NCBI GenBank assembly: GCA_021234155.1
Contig: JAJEKV010000028.1
Span: 10,742,134-10,806,133 of the forward strand
Direction of reading: 5' to 3'
From: Isoetes taiwanensis
Taxonomy: Eukaryota > Streptophyta > Lycopodiopsida > Isoetales > Isoetaceae
Length of the DNA: 64,000 nt
Position 1 is the stretch's first letter, and every line of letters starts with the position of its first letter. This document shows, one piece after another, positions 46,964 through 58,098 of this stretch. Below the pieces are notes generated by a model. It made no database searches and had not been told where the DNA came from. It saw nothing but the letters and a program-made list of their open reading frames with translations. Made by a program: the position numbers and the translations under genes.

Positions 46964-47290
46964 GTGCATAATAGGATGGATGATTTGCTGCAATTGCAAG
47001 AGATGAGACAAGAAGCATCATACTTTAATATGAGGCATAAACAAAAAGTAAAGCTTATTAAAGACAAGTTACAGGTTGTCAATCCATTTGAGGACGGGCA
47101 ATTGGTGTTGTGCAGGGCCACTAAGAAGCATCTATCCAAATTTCAAAACCCATGGGAAGACCCATTTCTGATTGATAAAGAGGTACCAGGTGGGGCTTTC
47201 TACTTGATGACTCCAGAAGGGGAATTGTTGCCTAATCCTAGAAATGGCAAGGATCTCAGGCCTTATTTTGAAAGAGAAGTGCTATTCTAA
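46964..47290 (+). pseudogene. Integrase C-terminal segment
   Basis: An open frame of about 108 residues, EASYFNMRHKQKVKL, FEDGQLVLCRATKKHLSKFQ, NPWEDPFLI and YLMTPEGELLPNPRNGKDLR. It has the layout of the GPY/F-type module at the end of gypsy integrase, with W-GP degenerated to W-DP. Confidence 0.7.
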
Positions 47291-47655
47291 GGAATTCCGC
47301 TTTGGCATAACTTCAATTACAGAGAATTTGTGGAGAATGTTTGGGTTATAGCAGGTCTCTTTTCTGTTAAAATAGATAATGACAGTTCAATAATACAGAT
47401 CTATCTTATATCAATGGATGTATTTTGGCGATATGAATCCAAAGAGCTATGGTGCAGGTCAAGCAAAGTTCTGGATCTCAAGATATCAGCTTTCAAAGTT
47501 TGCCACAATTACGGAGGCTCTATTTCGTCACTGTCATTTTGGACCAATTTGTTTTCTACTAGTCATTTGGATTTGAGGAGGGTAATTTTCTTTCTAAACA
47601 TACATGTAAATGTGTCATTTGGAGACATGTCCCAAGGACCATACTAGTATATTTT

Positions 47656-48033
47656 GTTGTGGGTTCTCCACGACGGAGTGGCACATTTTCCCACTGTGGT
47701 CGCCACTGTTGGGGTGGTCACCACAGTTACCACATTCACCACAGTCACCACTGTTGAGGTGGTATAGGATACCATATACCATATATGAAGGGATATATGC
47801 ACATGCACGCGTGGAGGACATATGCACGTATGCATTGTGGTGCGGGGGATCCATTATCATCACTGTGTTATCTGAGCAGAGAGAGAAAACAGAGAGACGA
47901 TGTATTGAGAGAGATTATTTTTGCTTGATCTAGCTATGGAGATTATGAGTCTGCATTACATAGATCTGGTAGATTGAAGTTTGGATTATTGGTTTTTCAT
48001 CCTTCTTGCAAGGTTGGAGTTTAGACTCCAACA
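47656..48033 (+). mobile_element. Probable 3' LTR of the gypsy element
   Basis: Begins TGTGGGTTCTCCACGACGGA (or 3 nt earlier) and ends GGAGTTTAGACTCCAACA, so TG...CA boundaries are plausible. It includes the CAC-type minisatellite, a TATA-like CATATACCATATATGAAGG and an AG-rich GAGAGAGAAAACAGAGAGACG stretch as in a U3/R/U5 layout. No matching 5' LTR is present in the window, so the boundaries are inferred. Confidence 0.5.
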
Positions 48034-48744
48034 AAAGGACCCAGACATAGCAAAGAAATATGTTATTTCAACACCTGACCCAGTTAAAAAAATGGCTAGA
48101 TCAAACTAGTCCACCATTTTGATCGATTACAGTAAAGAAATTTGGGCAAATGTCAAAGCTACAAGTGAGCAAGACATCCAGTATGAACCCGAACAAGGAT
48201 TTATAGAAATTGCTCCTACTGCATTAAAGGGCTCCCCAAAGCAGGATAATGATGCTCCAGTAATAGAAGAAAGATCTAACTCAGGAAAGGACCACCACAC
48301 AGCCTCATTTTGGCATTCCTCCTCTCCATTGACACACTCTCCACCTCTCCCCCATCTCCCACTTACCTCGTGAAGATATCCAATCTTCTTGTGGACTAAT
48401 TCCTCAATTGGAGCGCACTCATACTATTGGAAACATGGACACTTCGTGTTGCAATAAACATGATGGAAAAACTAACATTGATATGAATACAGTGGAAACC
48501 AACATTGATGCCCTAAAGAAAAATCGATCTATAGAGGAAGAGCCACTTCAACCAAAGCAACCTCAGCGAGCTATACGACCTGTCGAGGTAAGTGCCTTAA
48601 TTCTTGGTCTAGAAAAGGTTTCCTCTATTTCTTCAACTACAATCCAGAGGATGATGGAGAGAACAACCCAGAAAAAGAAAATACAGGCCCTAGCTCGCTA
48701 GATGGCTCTAGATATTTACTCTCAGATATTAGCAATATCCCAAC
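48034..48744 (+). pseudogene. L1 ORF1 remnant, copy B
   Basis: Open segments rich in Pro, Ser and Glu (for example DYSKEIWANVKATSEQDIQY and SEVSALILGLEK-like) look like the linker part of an L1 ORF1. It does not match the ORF1 part upstream of copy A, so the two copies kept different pieces of ORF1. Several stops are present. Confidence 0.45.
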
Positions 48745-51700
48745 TCTGAAAAAGAAAAGTAGAGGTAAGGCTATAGGGACTTATCCAAAAGTGGCCCCTC
48801 AGCTAATATTAGGGACTCTGCCACCAGACTTAGCTAATCATGTTAAATCTTCTCTCGTCAGCTTCTCTCGTTTCCCAGCAATGAGAATTGTCTCATGGAA
48901 TGTTAGGGACATTAAGGGTCCTATTAAAAGAAGGTGCTTCATCTCCCAAACTAGAGACTATAAGGCCGATTTATCCTTGTTCAAGAGCATCATTTGAATC
49001 CTCAAATCTGGAGAGCTGGATTACTGACGAGTCCTCCTCTATCTTTATCCTTGCTCAGAAGACAAAAAGGGGGATTGCAACTATCTGGAAAGACTTAGAT
49101 GTTTATGACATTTACAATAATAGGCCAGCTATCTTATGGCAGGCAATTTGCTTAAGGCATGCAGGCAACAAAATCGAGATCATAAATGTCTATGTCCCCA
49201 CTGATCATAGAGACAGGACTCCCATCTGGGTGGAAATAAATCTCTCAACGAGTGCCCGAAATGATATCAAAGATTGGATTGTGTATGGGGACTGGAATAA
49301 CACTCCAAACTAAGAGCTCAAGCTGGGCAACAAAATTAACATGTCTAAAGTAGAAAAAGTTGCTTGGGGAGATTTAGTCAAAAATCAATGATTATCTCCC
49401 TTCCTCTAATGCTAAATTCACTTGGAATAACGAAATAGATGGTTAAGGGAAAACTTTATGCACCATCTATAGATTTTATGTGGCCAATCCAAATCCTAAC
49501 CTTTTGGACAACTGTACAGTGTCAAGTGATGAAGGCAACATTCTCTCACTCACTCTCGATCCTAGACACTACTGATAGGCTTCTTGCTCGTCCCAAATCT
49601 AATCCCCCCTTCAAGCTAAACTGCAATTTCCTTGATAAAGATGATTTCATTAATGATTTAACTCAATTCTCCCAATCTAAACATTCCCTAGGGGTCCATC
49701 AAAGCAATCTTAGCAAAAGGATAAGAGATTGCAAACTGGATAAAAGAATGAGGAAACTCTATCATTATAAGCTTACTGCTGAAAAAATTGAGCTTGTCAT
49801 ATCTATTAAAGATATCAAACAAGACCTTTATTCTGATCCCAACAATCTGAACCTTTATCAGCAAGAAATATAGTTAGAGAACAAAATCAAGTGAATTGAA
49901 GAGAGGGAAGCTAAAGGAATGGCTTTGAGAGCTAAAGCCAAGTCCTTCATCCATATGGATAACAATAACTCTGCCTACTTTTTTAGAATGGCAACAAAGA
50001 AGCTTATCAAAATGCTATTACTGAAATCATAGACGAGCGGGACTCCCAATTCAAAAATGACAAAGCTATTGAGGGTGAGTTCCTTAAAAACTATCAGGAG
50101 TTATTTAAGGACTCCCCCTCCCCCCCTCCCATTACCGACACTATAAAAGAAGAGATAACAACATGGTTCAGGCCGTTTTAGGACGTAAGGGCATGGCGAG
50201 CCTGTTAGGGCGAGCGATGGCTGAGCATCCTGAGGCAGCCTACTGCAGGCCGTTCCTCAACGTAAACTTCCATAGCAGGCAGTTTCAGTCGATTAGTATG
50301 CAAAATCAAGGGAAGATCCAAGCAAAACTAGATAAAATAGCATGTACGGTTACGACCAGGCCGTTTCAAGTTATAACGGCATCAGCTGAAACAGCCTGGT
50401 GTGGAAGTTTACGGTTAGTCAAGATGCTATGGAGATCCAGAAGATACCATGGAAAAAGACTGTCTTGCGATCCCTGATGAAAAGGAAATCATTGACACTT
50501 TTAAATCCATGGAGAAAGGTAAGAGTCATGGGCGGATGAACCCCCTTCCCTCCCCCCCCCTCCCCCCCCCAAAAAAAAGGGAAATAAAATAAAAAAAAAG
50601 AATCTTCATTAAATTCTAGGAAATCATGAAGTAGAACTTTACCAATTTTATTCAGGGTCTTTGGTCTGGAGTGAGTTTCCATCCTATCTTTTCTATGAGC
50701 TTCATTGCCTTGATTTTCAAAGTTAGTAATCCTAAAAGATCTCAAAGCGGAGACACATTTCTCTCACCAACTGCACATACAAGATCATAGCCAAAATCAT
50801 TGCAAACATGATGCTGAATCATTTACCAGAGAATATCATTAGGAACCAATTTGCCTTTCTCCATCAGAGATTCATTCTATACAATTATATTTGGCCTCAG
50901 AGACCATTCACTGAAATACGCCCTCCAAGCAAAAGTGTATGCTCATCAACCTAAATTTCAAAAGAGCACTTGATTCCATCAGATAAGACTTCATGAAAAG
51001 AGGTTTCTGCACCTTGGCATTCACCCCCTTCTAATTGATAAAATCATGGGGCTCAATAAGAACACTTACTCTGCTTTGTTGATTAAGGGTGCCCCTACCA
51101 GCTTTTTCCTAATTGAAAGGGATGCCAGACAAGGCTGCCCCCTTGCCCCTTACCTATTTCTCTGCATATTGCTGAAATTCTTATCTGATTGATGGTAGTC
51201 TTGGCTTAGAATACCAACCTCTAATGACTAATTCACCATTCTCCAATATGCAGAAGATACTTTCATTATCCTTGGAGCTAAACAAGAATATATAACTAAT
51301 TTCATCCATTTTGTCAAAAACTTTGAATCTGCCTCTGTGGTGATGTTGAATATGGAAAAAATGCATTATTCTTGGGAAAATGTTGATAGTAATGTCAACA
51401 CCCATGGAGTTAAGATCATTTAGCCAAATCAAGCCTCTTTGCAATTAATCTTAATAATAGGCAAGCCTGGGATCCTAAAGAAAGTTGGCTACCTGAAGAA
51501 TTCCATGTCTTTTGCTACTAGAGTCATCCTAGCAAACTCCATCCTTGCCAGTACCCATGTATACTACTCCTTTGCTCTTATAGAAGATAAAAGATTCTAT
51601 AAGCAAGTAGAGCAGATAATAAAAAAATTATATCTGTGATGGAATGCATTGGGTAAATTGGAATGAAATTATACATCCTAGGAAAATGAGAGGCCTAGAA

Positions 51701-52622
51701 TGCAAAGATCTTTTCCTGCAGGTTCAAGCTCTTAGAAGCAAAATATATTTAGAAAGCCATCCATGACTCTCAATTCCCTGGAATGAAGCTTATTAGATAT
51801 TGGATTCAATCTTGCAAACCATTTGGCAGCATAACAGTTAAACACGAGTTTCCCGATTCAGCTTATACTTAATTTGACCCTGCTCCTAATACTTCATCTA
51901 TCATTCGAAATCTAATTAAGGCTTGGAACACCATATCTTCAAATTATGTTTACAAACCTATTGATGTGAAATGTGTTGAGATATCTCTCTTCTAGTTGAC
52001 CTATTTGCCAATGACCAAGTTCAACATCCCATTCTCTTGAGAAAATGGGGGAATGCTAGACGTTCTAAGGTGAAAAATCTCTGGCATGAACAAGATCAAA
52101 GATGGAAAATTTGGACTGAAGTTGCCCATATTTTTAATGGTTCTACAACAGACAAAAAGATATTCAATACTATCATGTCTCAACTCCAACCAATCTCAGA
52201 ATGTTTGGACTTTAACACTATAAAAAAAGCTTACATGTCCATTGCTCCACCACAGCCGTGTATAAATTGCACATTGGCAACAACGAATTCATCAAGCTGC
52301 TCAAAGATATTTGGACTTCTTATGCCAATCCAAAATCAAAGTTCACATCTAGAAAATGATGCATCAAAGTATCCCGTCTAGCCAAAATGTTAACCACGAA
52401 ATTGCTACTGCTCAATTAGATATCAATTGTAAGCTATGCTCAAATGCTGCTGGACCAATTCAGCACAATTTTGCATGTCCAATTATCCAAGAATTTTAAA
52501 CTTGGCTCTAGAATTATCTCAGGCCCAGAGGCTTTAATATTAGCAACAATAGATCCCTAAAGCAGTTTCTTACTGGCTCTAGTAAATTTATAAGCTTTGT
52601 TAGACAAGTTGTCCTTTGGATT
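48745..52622 (+). mobile_element. L1-type LINE, copy B, first part
   Basis: Matches copy A (36108-39995) at roughly 90% by eye. The endonuclease starts MRIVSWNVRDIKGPIKRR at 48882 and is better preserved than in copy A. In RT the catalytic YADD is YAED (51247-51258). The copy is interrupted by a 264-bp insert at 50149-50412 and by a 0.93-kb insert from 52623. Stops and frameshifts are frequent. Confidence 0.8.
50149..50412. mobile_element. 264-bp insert with inverted arms in L1 copy B
   Basis: Absent from copy A, which reads GATAAAGGTTAAATCAAGG where copy B has 264 extra bp between CTATAAAA and GGTTAGTCAAG. Inside are inverted arms of 28 bp (50261-50288 and 50386-50413, 25 of 28 paired; CGTAAACTTCCA...GTTTCAG). 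Two further CAGGCCGTTT(T/C) motifs are present. It is GC-richer than its surroundings. No clear target duplication was found. Confidence 0.6.
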
Positions 52623-52805
52623 CTTGCACTGCGACTCGCATGAAACCAACAAAGCGCCCGAATACCAAAGGACTTCCTTAACAAACTAGGATCGAGGACG
52701 AAGGTCACAGGATGAAGGCTAAAGGCCGAAAAGGACAGCAGGAAAGCAACGCCAAATTGGCCAAACCAGGCAGGAAGAAGCCCCTCCCCTGCCTGGAAAC
52801 AAATC

Positions 52806-52837
<32 letters not shown>

Positions 52838-53548
52838 TATTTTATTTCAAAGAGAATAAGGTACTGCTGAGAGAAGAGGATAGATAGGCTTCTCATTCAT
52901 CTCAGCAGATTTCTACAATGGTGGACAGTGGATAGCCGCACACATGCGAACTACCCACAAAAAATAAAGGGAAAATCCAATTATAACATTTGGATCCCAA
53001 AAACAAATACAATGCTAATAGATGAGTGGCTGATGTACCTGCCGAAAGCTTATCACCGGGATTAAAAAACCCCGCCCTTTCGGGTTTTCGAGGAAAAACC
53101 CTAGTGATAAGCCTTCGGCAAGAGGCTTAGACAAACGTAAGGCATAGAATCGCTCCCAAAAACCCGCGCATGGAGAAGTCAAAATGGATGGCGCTCGCCA
53201 ACCTGTACCTGCACATCACCAACAACAAACGAGAAACATACCAAAGAATAGCATCACCCAGTGGGTGGAAAAAAAGCATCACCCACCGGGTGGAAAAACA
53301 TGATAAACAGAACTTATACAAAATATAGTAAACAAAGAAGGGGGGGAGGGTGGGTTCAAAGAGAATAAGGTGCTGGCGAGAGAAGAGGAAGCGCCGATGA
53401 AAACGTCGATGAAGAACTTCTGCAATAAGAAGCAAACGCCCAACCTGACGAACGGCCCAAAACGCATGCGATGCATGCATGCGACGCATGCAATGCATGC
53501 ATGCTCGTCTTGAGCAAGAATGCCGATTCGCTACGCGAATCGACGACA
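52623..53548. mobile_element. 0.93-kb insert in L1 copy B
   Basis: Copy A reads CTTTGGATTGTATGG; here 926 bp separate the two halves. Contents: a GATA microsatellite (52808-52838), a 36-bp direct repeat (TCAAAGAGAATAAGGT..TG, at about 52848 and 53356), a stem of 15 of 16 pairs (53041-53056 with 53104-53119) enclosing CCCGCCCTTTCGGG, two 26-bp GCATCACCCA-GGGTGG units (53244-53300), a CATGCATG-rich run (53463-53503) and an 8-bp hairpin CGATTCGC/GCGAATCG (53524-53542). The stem segment and GATA run resemble the LINE 3' end at 7066-7240 in inverse orientation. Confidence 0.65.
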
Positions 53549-53675
53549 TTGTATGGTTGCACAGAAACTCAATGGTCTTTTATGATTCCAGAGTTGACAT
53601 TACTTGGATGAAGGTTGCATGGCAGGTTGAAATTGTCAAAACAACAATGGCCCACAAGCAAAATTTTAGAGAAAT
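53549..53675 (+). mobile_element. L1 copy B, middle part
   Basis: Resumes the copy A match (GTATGGTTGCACAGAAACTC...) after the 0.93-kb insert and is cut again after AGAGAAAT by the retrocopy. In copy A the same stretch is continuous (39995-40115). Confidence 0.8.
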
Positions 53676-54818
53676 GACTTTTTTGATGGTTCTTGGCGCT
53701 GGCGCTGTCACCTCCGTCTGCGGCTAGGGCGGCAAGGGGAGAGGACGCCGCCCTCCTCTTCCCTGATTCCGGCACTGCCCCAGTACTCCTTGCAGGTCAG
53801 AGATTGAACTGGATACTAGCGGGGTTTTGCCATCAGTTTCAGGTGGATCTTTCGTTTCTTTAAAGAATGCTCCGGAGTGCTTGCCTGACACTGCTTCAAG
53901 GCGGTCCTAATGTTTTTGCCTGATGCCACTAACGTGGCCCGATTTGCTAATGGATGAGCAAGATCATGTAAGTTTTCTGGAATTTACAATTTTCTTGTTT
54001 ATCAAGATCCGAAATGGCATACAGCCTATAAGGTAGCAGATTTTAGCAGAAACATGAAGAGAGCAGTTTTCATGTAAATATATTCTGGGCAGTCTAATCT
54101 ATGGTGGATCTTAGAATCTTTGGCTTTTTCCCTTTCCTCTTGCTCTTTCTTTCTAGTGGAAAGATCTAAGAATGTTGTTCGGGGAAGGAGTCGGGGTAAA
54201 TTCTTGATTTCGATTTCCACGGTTTAGGAGCGAGAATGCTTAATTTTTCTGAGATTGCCGAGCTAGGGAGATAACTGTGTCCAGGAAGACGCTTCCATAT
54301 CGATTCAGATATCATGAACCAAAATTTAGGGAGGTTTTGGTGCTGGGCTGTGTGTCTAGCTTTACAGGTAGGCTGACTGGCACATCCCGACAATGCAGCA
54401 TCTCCTTTTAATTTCGCATTCTGTAGAAAAATTGCTGAATCAGATCATAGTTTGAAGCAGTTGGGCTTCTCTGAGCAGTGCGGGAGAATTGGTCAGATTA
54501 CTCTTCAGCTCTTTTCTCTTCATTTTCAGTTTTGCAAGAGGTTTTTTTGGAGCATTCACGACTTATCTGCAGTTTCTGGAAAGCTTGTGCTAAGCTCCTG
54601 TAGTATTTTATCTAAACAGGAAGATTGGTTTTAATCATGTAGTACTGTTTAGATAGAAGAAGATGTTGAGAAAGACAGATTAGTACAGGAATTATGGATA
54701 TGAAATCTGATCTACATGAGATCTTTGTGCTTAAATTCTTTCTGGTCTATGTGAGACCTATGATGTAATTCTTCCTATCTTTAATAAAATTTTTCTTACC
54801 TTCAAAAAAAAAAAAAAA
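53676..54818 (+). mobile_element. 1.14-kb polyadenylated retrocopy
   Basis: Flanked by near-perfect target duplications AAATTTTAGAGAAAT (53661-53675) and AAATTTAGAGAAAT (54816-54829). It ends with AATAAA (54783-54788) and a 15-nt A run (54804-54818). The 5' end is GC-rich (GGCGCTGGCGCTGTCACCTC). No long open frame and no known domain. The features are those of an mRNA or long RNA copied and inserted by LINE machinery: a processed pseudogene, an untranslated-region copy or a large SINE. The source transcript is not recognised. Confidence 0.85.
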
Positions 54819-54829
54819 TTTAGAGAAAT

Positions 54830-55157
54830 TATGATCAAATTTGGAATATTTTAGATCCTTCATGGGCTCTAGTGATATTCTGATATGCAATGGTATGAAC
54901 CTAACAATTGATACATCTTTTTCACATAGAGTTGCTGATAGCAATCACAATCAGGTTCTTTTGCAAGCCTCATATTGAAAACCTTTCCCCAGAAGGAGCT
55001 TGGCTCTGGCTCTTTGCCATCAAATAAAATTTGTATTTTATCCTTCCCGATGCACTACTTGGTATGCACCCCTTTTATATTGCATGACTATCAAATGCTG
55101 TCTCTAGATATTTGTTCTCCATATTCGAGAGACTCTCACAAAGGAACAATATCCATA
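54830..55157 (+). mobile_element. L1 copy B, last part
   Basis: Continues the copy A match (40130-40437): ...CTTCATGGGCTCTAGTG..., CCTCATATTGAAAA, AGAAGGAGCTTGGCTCTGGC. At about 55157 it meets the same inverted gypsy fragment as copy A. Confidence 0.78.
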
Positions 55158-56138
55158 CTGCGTTCTAAAAGTATTCTTATGAATGCCTTCCTCCTTGATC
55201 TTTATCTGACGATATCCAGACCTTAGATCAATTTTGGAGAACTTGCTTCTTGGAGCTGGTGCACTAAGTCGCCTGGCTTCGACAACATATACTTGTTCTT
55301 TATCACTTGCTTATTAAGCTATCAGTAATCAGTGCACATCCTCAGACTTCCATCTTTCTTCTTCACGAAGAGGATGGATGTCCCAAAGTGTGGTGCTCTG
55401 GGCCGAATAAACCCAAGTTTTGACAACTCCTGCAATTGCTTCTTGAGCTATGCTAGCTTTGGAGTGCTCATCATATAGGGAGCTTTGCTACTTGGTTTTG
55501 CATCTGGCGTAAGAGTGATTTCACACTCCCGATTTCATCCGACAAATTGTGGAACTCTTTAATTAACTTAGTAATTGCCCTAGGTAATTGCTTTGAATTA
55601 TCCTTCTTATGCTTTTGATTAGGGTCAACCACTCCTAGCCTAAGGATATGTGCAACCTCATCCTTTATGATGCATTTAAGTAATTGCTTTGCTGACATGC
55701 ATTGCATTATGGAAGCAATTTTTTTACCATTGACCAAGAAAAGCGTTTTCCATTTGGTGCCATGATCGAGACTTCATGCTTATCACAATCGATCATTGCT
55801 TTCACCAGCTTCAAGAATTTTTTTCTGACTATAAGATCATACTTCTCAATATATATGACTTTGGCGCCCATGTTTAGATTTGCTTCCTCAAGGTGATATC
55901 AAAGCTCACTCTTCTTCATTTGGCGTGGTGAATTTCCTCACTTGCTATACTTGTTAGTCTAGGTTTAGACTTGAGAGTCTTAGTTTTGAGCAATGCTACC
56001 ATCCTATAAGCTCATCTCAAAGTAAGGTCAACCTACATTTTAGAATAACCAAAAGGCAAAGTTAACCTTATTTGGGTTATTGGCTCAGTGTATGACATTA
56101 TACTGAACCTCTCAACTAGAATAAGTGAAGTTTTTGTC
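55158..56138 (-). mobile_element. Ty3/gypsy fragment, copy B (protease to RT)
   Basis: Minus-strand counterpart of 40438-41408 with the same breakpoints: SKQLPRAITKLIKEFHNL, KDEVAHILRLGVVDPNQKHK and a retropepsin-like region further on. Both copies end at AATAAGTGAAGTT.TTGTC. Stops and shifts differ between the copies, so they have decayed independently since duplication. Confidence 0.78.
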
Positions 56139-56231
56139 TAACAAGGATCACTATCTACGGTCTAGATCGAGGAATAACTGGCAAATATGCTCATCCAACA
56201 GCTCTCAATGCCCAAAGTCACCCTTCGTGTG
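56139..56231 (+). mobile_element. Fragment of the long-TIR MITE family
   Basis: GATCACTATCTACGGTCTAG...CAACAGCTCTCAATGCCCA...TTCGTGTGAATATG matches the interior and start of the right arm of the element at 60669-61111. It is cut at both sides. Confidence 0.65.
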
Positions 56232-56353
56232 AATATGTAGCATAATAACAGGGGGTTTTCTTTGTGTTTTTGTACGCTTTTCACTAAGGTTTTCCTATGA
56301 TTTCGTGATGTATTCAAATGGATGTACTAATGCGTACATCTAGAGTGCACCAT
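56232..56353 (+). repeat. Dispersed repeat, copy 1 (about 120 bp)
   Basis: AATATGTAGCATAATAACAG...GTACATCTAGAGTGC recurs at 57970-58098. The first copy adjoins the cut MITE fragment. Function unknown; it may be a terminal part of another element. Confidence 0.65.
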
Positions 56354-56386
56354 TTCTGAGCCACTGATTTTAGGCTTTTTTTTTCC

Positions 56387-56501
56387 AATGGTCAACAACC
56401 AATGGCTCACAACAAAAGCCCTTTTTTTTGTGCGTGTGGTGCATAATGGTCAACAACCAATGGCTCACAACAAAAGCCCTCTTTTTGTGTGTGTGGTGCA
56501 T
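56387..56501. repeat. Tandem duplication, 58 + 57 bp
   Basis: AATGGTCAACAACCAATGGC...GTGTGGTGCAT occurs twice head to tail, differing by a T-run indel and two substitutions. Confidence 0.9.
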
Positions 56502-57237
56502 AATGGGCACATGAAGGGCTTGATGGGCGCATGTAGTGCAGTTTCTCCGCCGGCAACACATTTCTTATCATAACTTTTGATCCAGAGCTCTGTTTGAGAT
56601 GATTTTTATTGGGTTGGAAAGCTCTCTCTGAGTCTTTTTGATAGTGTATGATATGTATATGTTTGGTTAAGTTATCTATGCTAAAACAACAATTTTTCGG
56701 TCGGGTTTGGTAGGCTTTCACATCCTACCAACTGATTAATACAGGATTGCGCTATTGGATATTGTTTTATGGCTCATTCCAAATGAAGCTTGCAAAAAAT
56801 TACCATGCATTTTTAGATTTTGGGGCAGTTATTAAGCAAATTCCAAGGCTTCTAGATCCTTGTGCTAACAAGCAGAAAAGTTTCCCACTTTGGTTTCTCA
56901 CCACAAGAATCCATGGATGCCAAAGGCTGCTGTTAAATTCCAGTTGAAAAATGTTTGTGTATGGGTGTTGCAAACTTTATAACTTTCAGAATAATGGGAT
57001 CAATCTGCTCTATTTTTATGGTAACTTTTACTTATGTTCTATTTGTTTAATTGTGATGAAATTCAAAAGCTACAGGTGATGAAAGCCTCAAATAAATTCT
57101 AGTTTTTTTCTGGTTTAAATTCTAAAATTTTTGTCACACGGGGGGAGGGGACGTCCCTAAGGCCTCGAAGGGGCCAAATTTTTTTTTTTGCAACACAAAC
57201 CATTAACATCCAACATATAAAAATTAAATCCCCCAAC
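56502..57237. other. Spacer with a relic of the 180-bp repeat
   Basis: 56560-56720 resembles a unit of the array at 30490-31200 (ACTTTTGATC.AGAGCTCTGTTT, GTTGGAAAGCTCTCTC.GAG, AAAACAACAAT.TTTCGG). The rest is non-coding. Confidence 0.5.
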
Positions 57238-57647
57238 ACATAACAACCAACACATAACAACTATTGACATTAACAACCAACACATAACTACCATTGACAT
57301 TAATTAACACAACCATTGGGTCCAACACATTTAAATTAAAATCCCCCTTAAACCCCCTTTGGTTTGGGTGCATATTCACACGGGGGGTGACGTAGGGCAG
57401 CGAGAGCCCTCATAATTGTATTTTGCATGTACAAAATCAACACCATATAGTATTCCGCTTGAAATCTTATAGTATTTTGTGAATCTTGTTATACAGTATA
57501 GCAAATTTTGTACTTGCATACCCCACAAACGAGGAACTTTACGTACGGTGTAGATTAAGGAATAAGGGGTGAATATACCTATCCAACAGCTCTCGTTGTC
57601 CGGAGTCACCCCCCGTGTGAATATGCACCCAAACCAAAAGGGGGTGA
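57238..57647. mobile_element. Long-TIR MITE, copy with truncated right arm
   Basis: The left arm ends ...CCCCCTTTGGTTTGGGTGCA...GGGGGGTGAC (to 57391). The interior follows the 60669-61111 copy closely. The right arm GTCACCCCCCGTGTGAATATGCACCCAAACCAAAAGGGGG stops at 57644. The outer left arm carries an extra duplicated AACCAACACATAACA.C phrase. Confidence 0.8.
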
Positions 57648-57969
57648 ATTGAGTGAGTATTTTCTGGACAAAAGAATTACAGTGCTATTTGAGCCAGAAA
57701 ACTAGATTCCCCCCAGAAAACCCCTCAGTCAAGCCCCTATCCGTATGTATACATACAGTTTAGGGTAAAACAAAACCCACCCCATTCATTCACATGTTAT
57801 ATACGCCTTAAACTATGTGACATCCCTGGGATTTGAGCTTAAGTCAGTTTGAATTATGTAGCATGTATGATCCCAAGAAAAAAAGTGGTGGCAAATGTAA
57901 TATGATTGAATGGGCAATGCCAACAATGGAATGACTAGCAAAAAGAACTCTATGGGTACATCAAGCAAC

Positions 57970-58098
57970 AATATGTAGCATAATAACAGGGGTTTTTTTT
58001 TGTATTTTTGTACGGTTTTTCCAATGGTTTTTATATGATTTGATGGGCGTATTACACAAGGCCTACTAATTAGTACATCTAGAGTGCCCATTGTATTT
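57970..58098 (+). repeat. Dispersed repeat, copy 2
   Basis: Partner of 56232-56353, with a longer T run and about 85% identity by eye. Confidence 0.6.

Larger units (their letters stand above)
43470..48033 (+). mobile_element. Ty3/gypsy retrotransposon, Tat-like, 5'-truncated
   Basis: Plus-strand order: retropepsin-like remnant (about 43485-43790), a separate RNase H (43905-44303), a CACCACANT minisatellite (44325-44500), reverse transcriptase (44520-45420), native RNase H remnant (45540-45830), integrase (45900-46900), C-terminal segment to 47290, then non-coding sequence and a probable 3' LTR. No gag and no 5' LTR are recognised. Frame breaks and stops occur in every domain. The extra RNase H is characteristic of Tat-lineage gypsy elements, in which it normally lies downstream of RT. 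Confidence 0.82.

Noticed and set aside
52623-53548. The 0.93-kb insert as a Helitron
   Set aside because: It has a hairpin near one end, but neither orientation gives both a TC start and a CTRR end.
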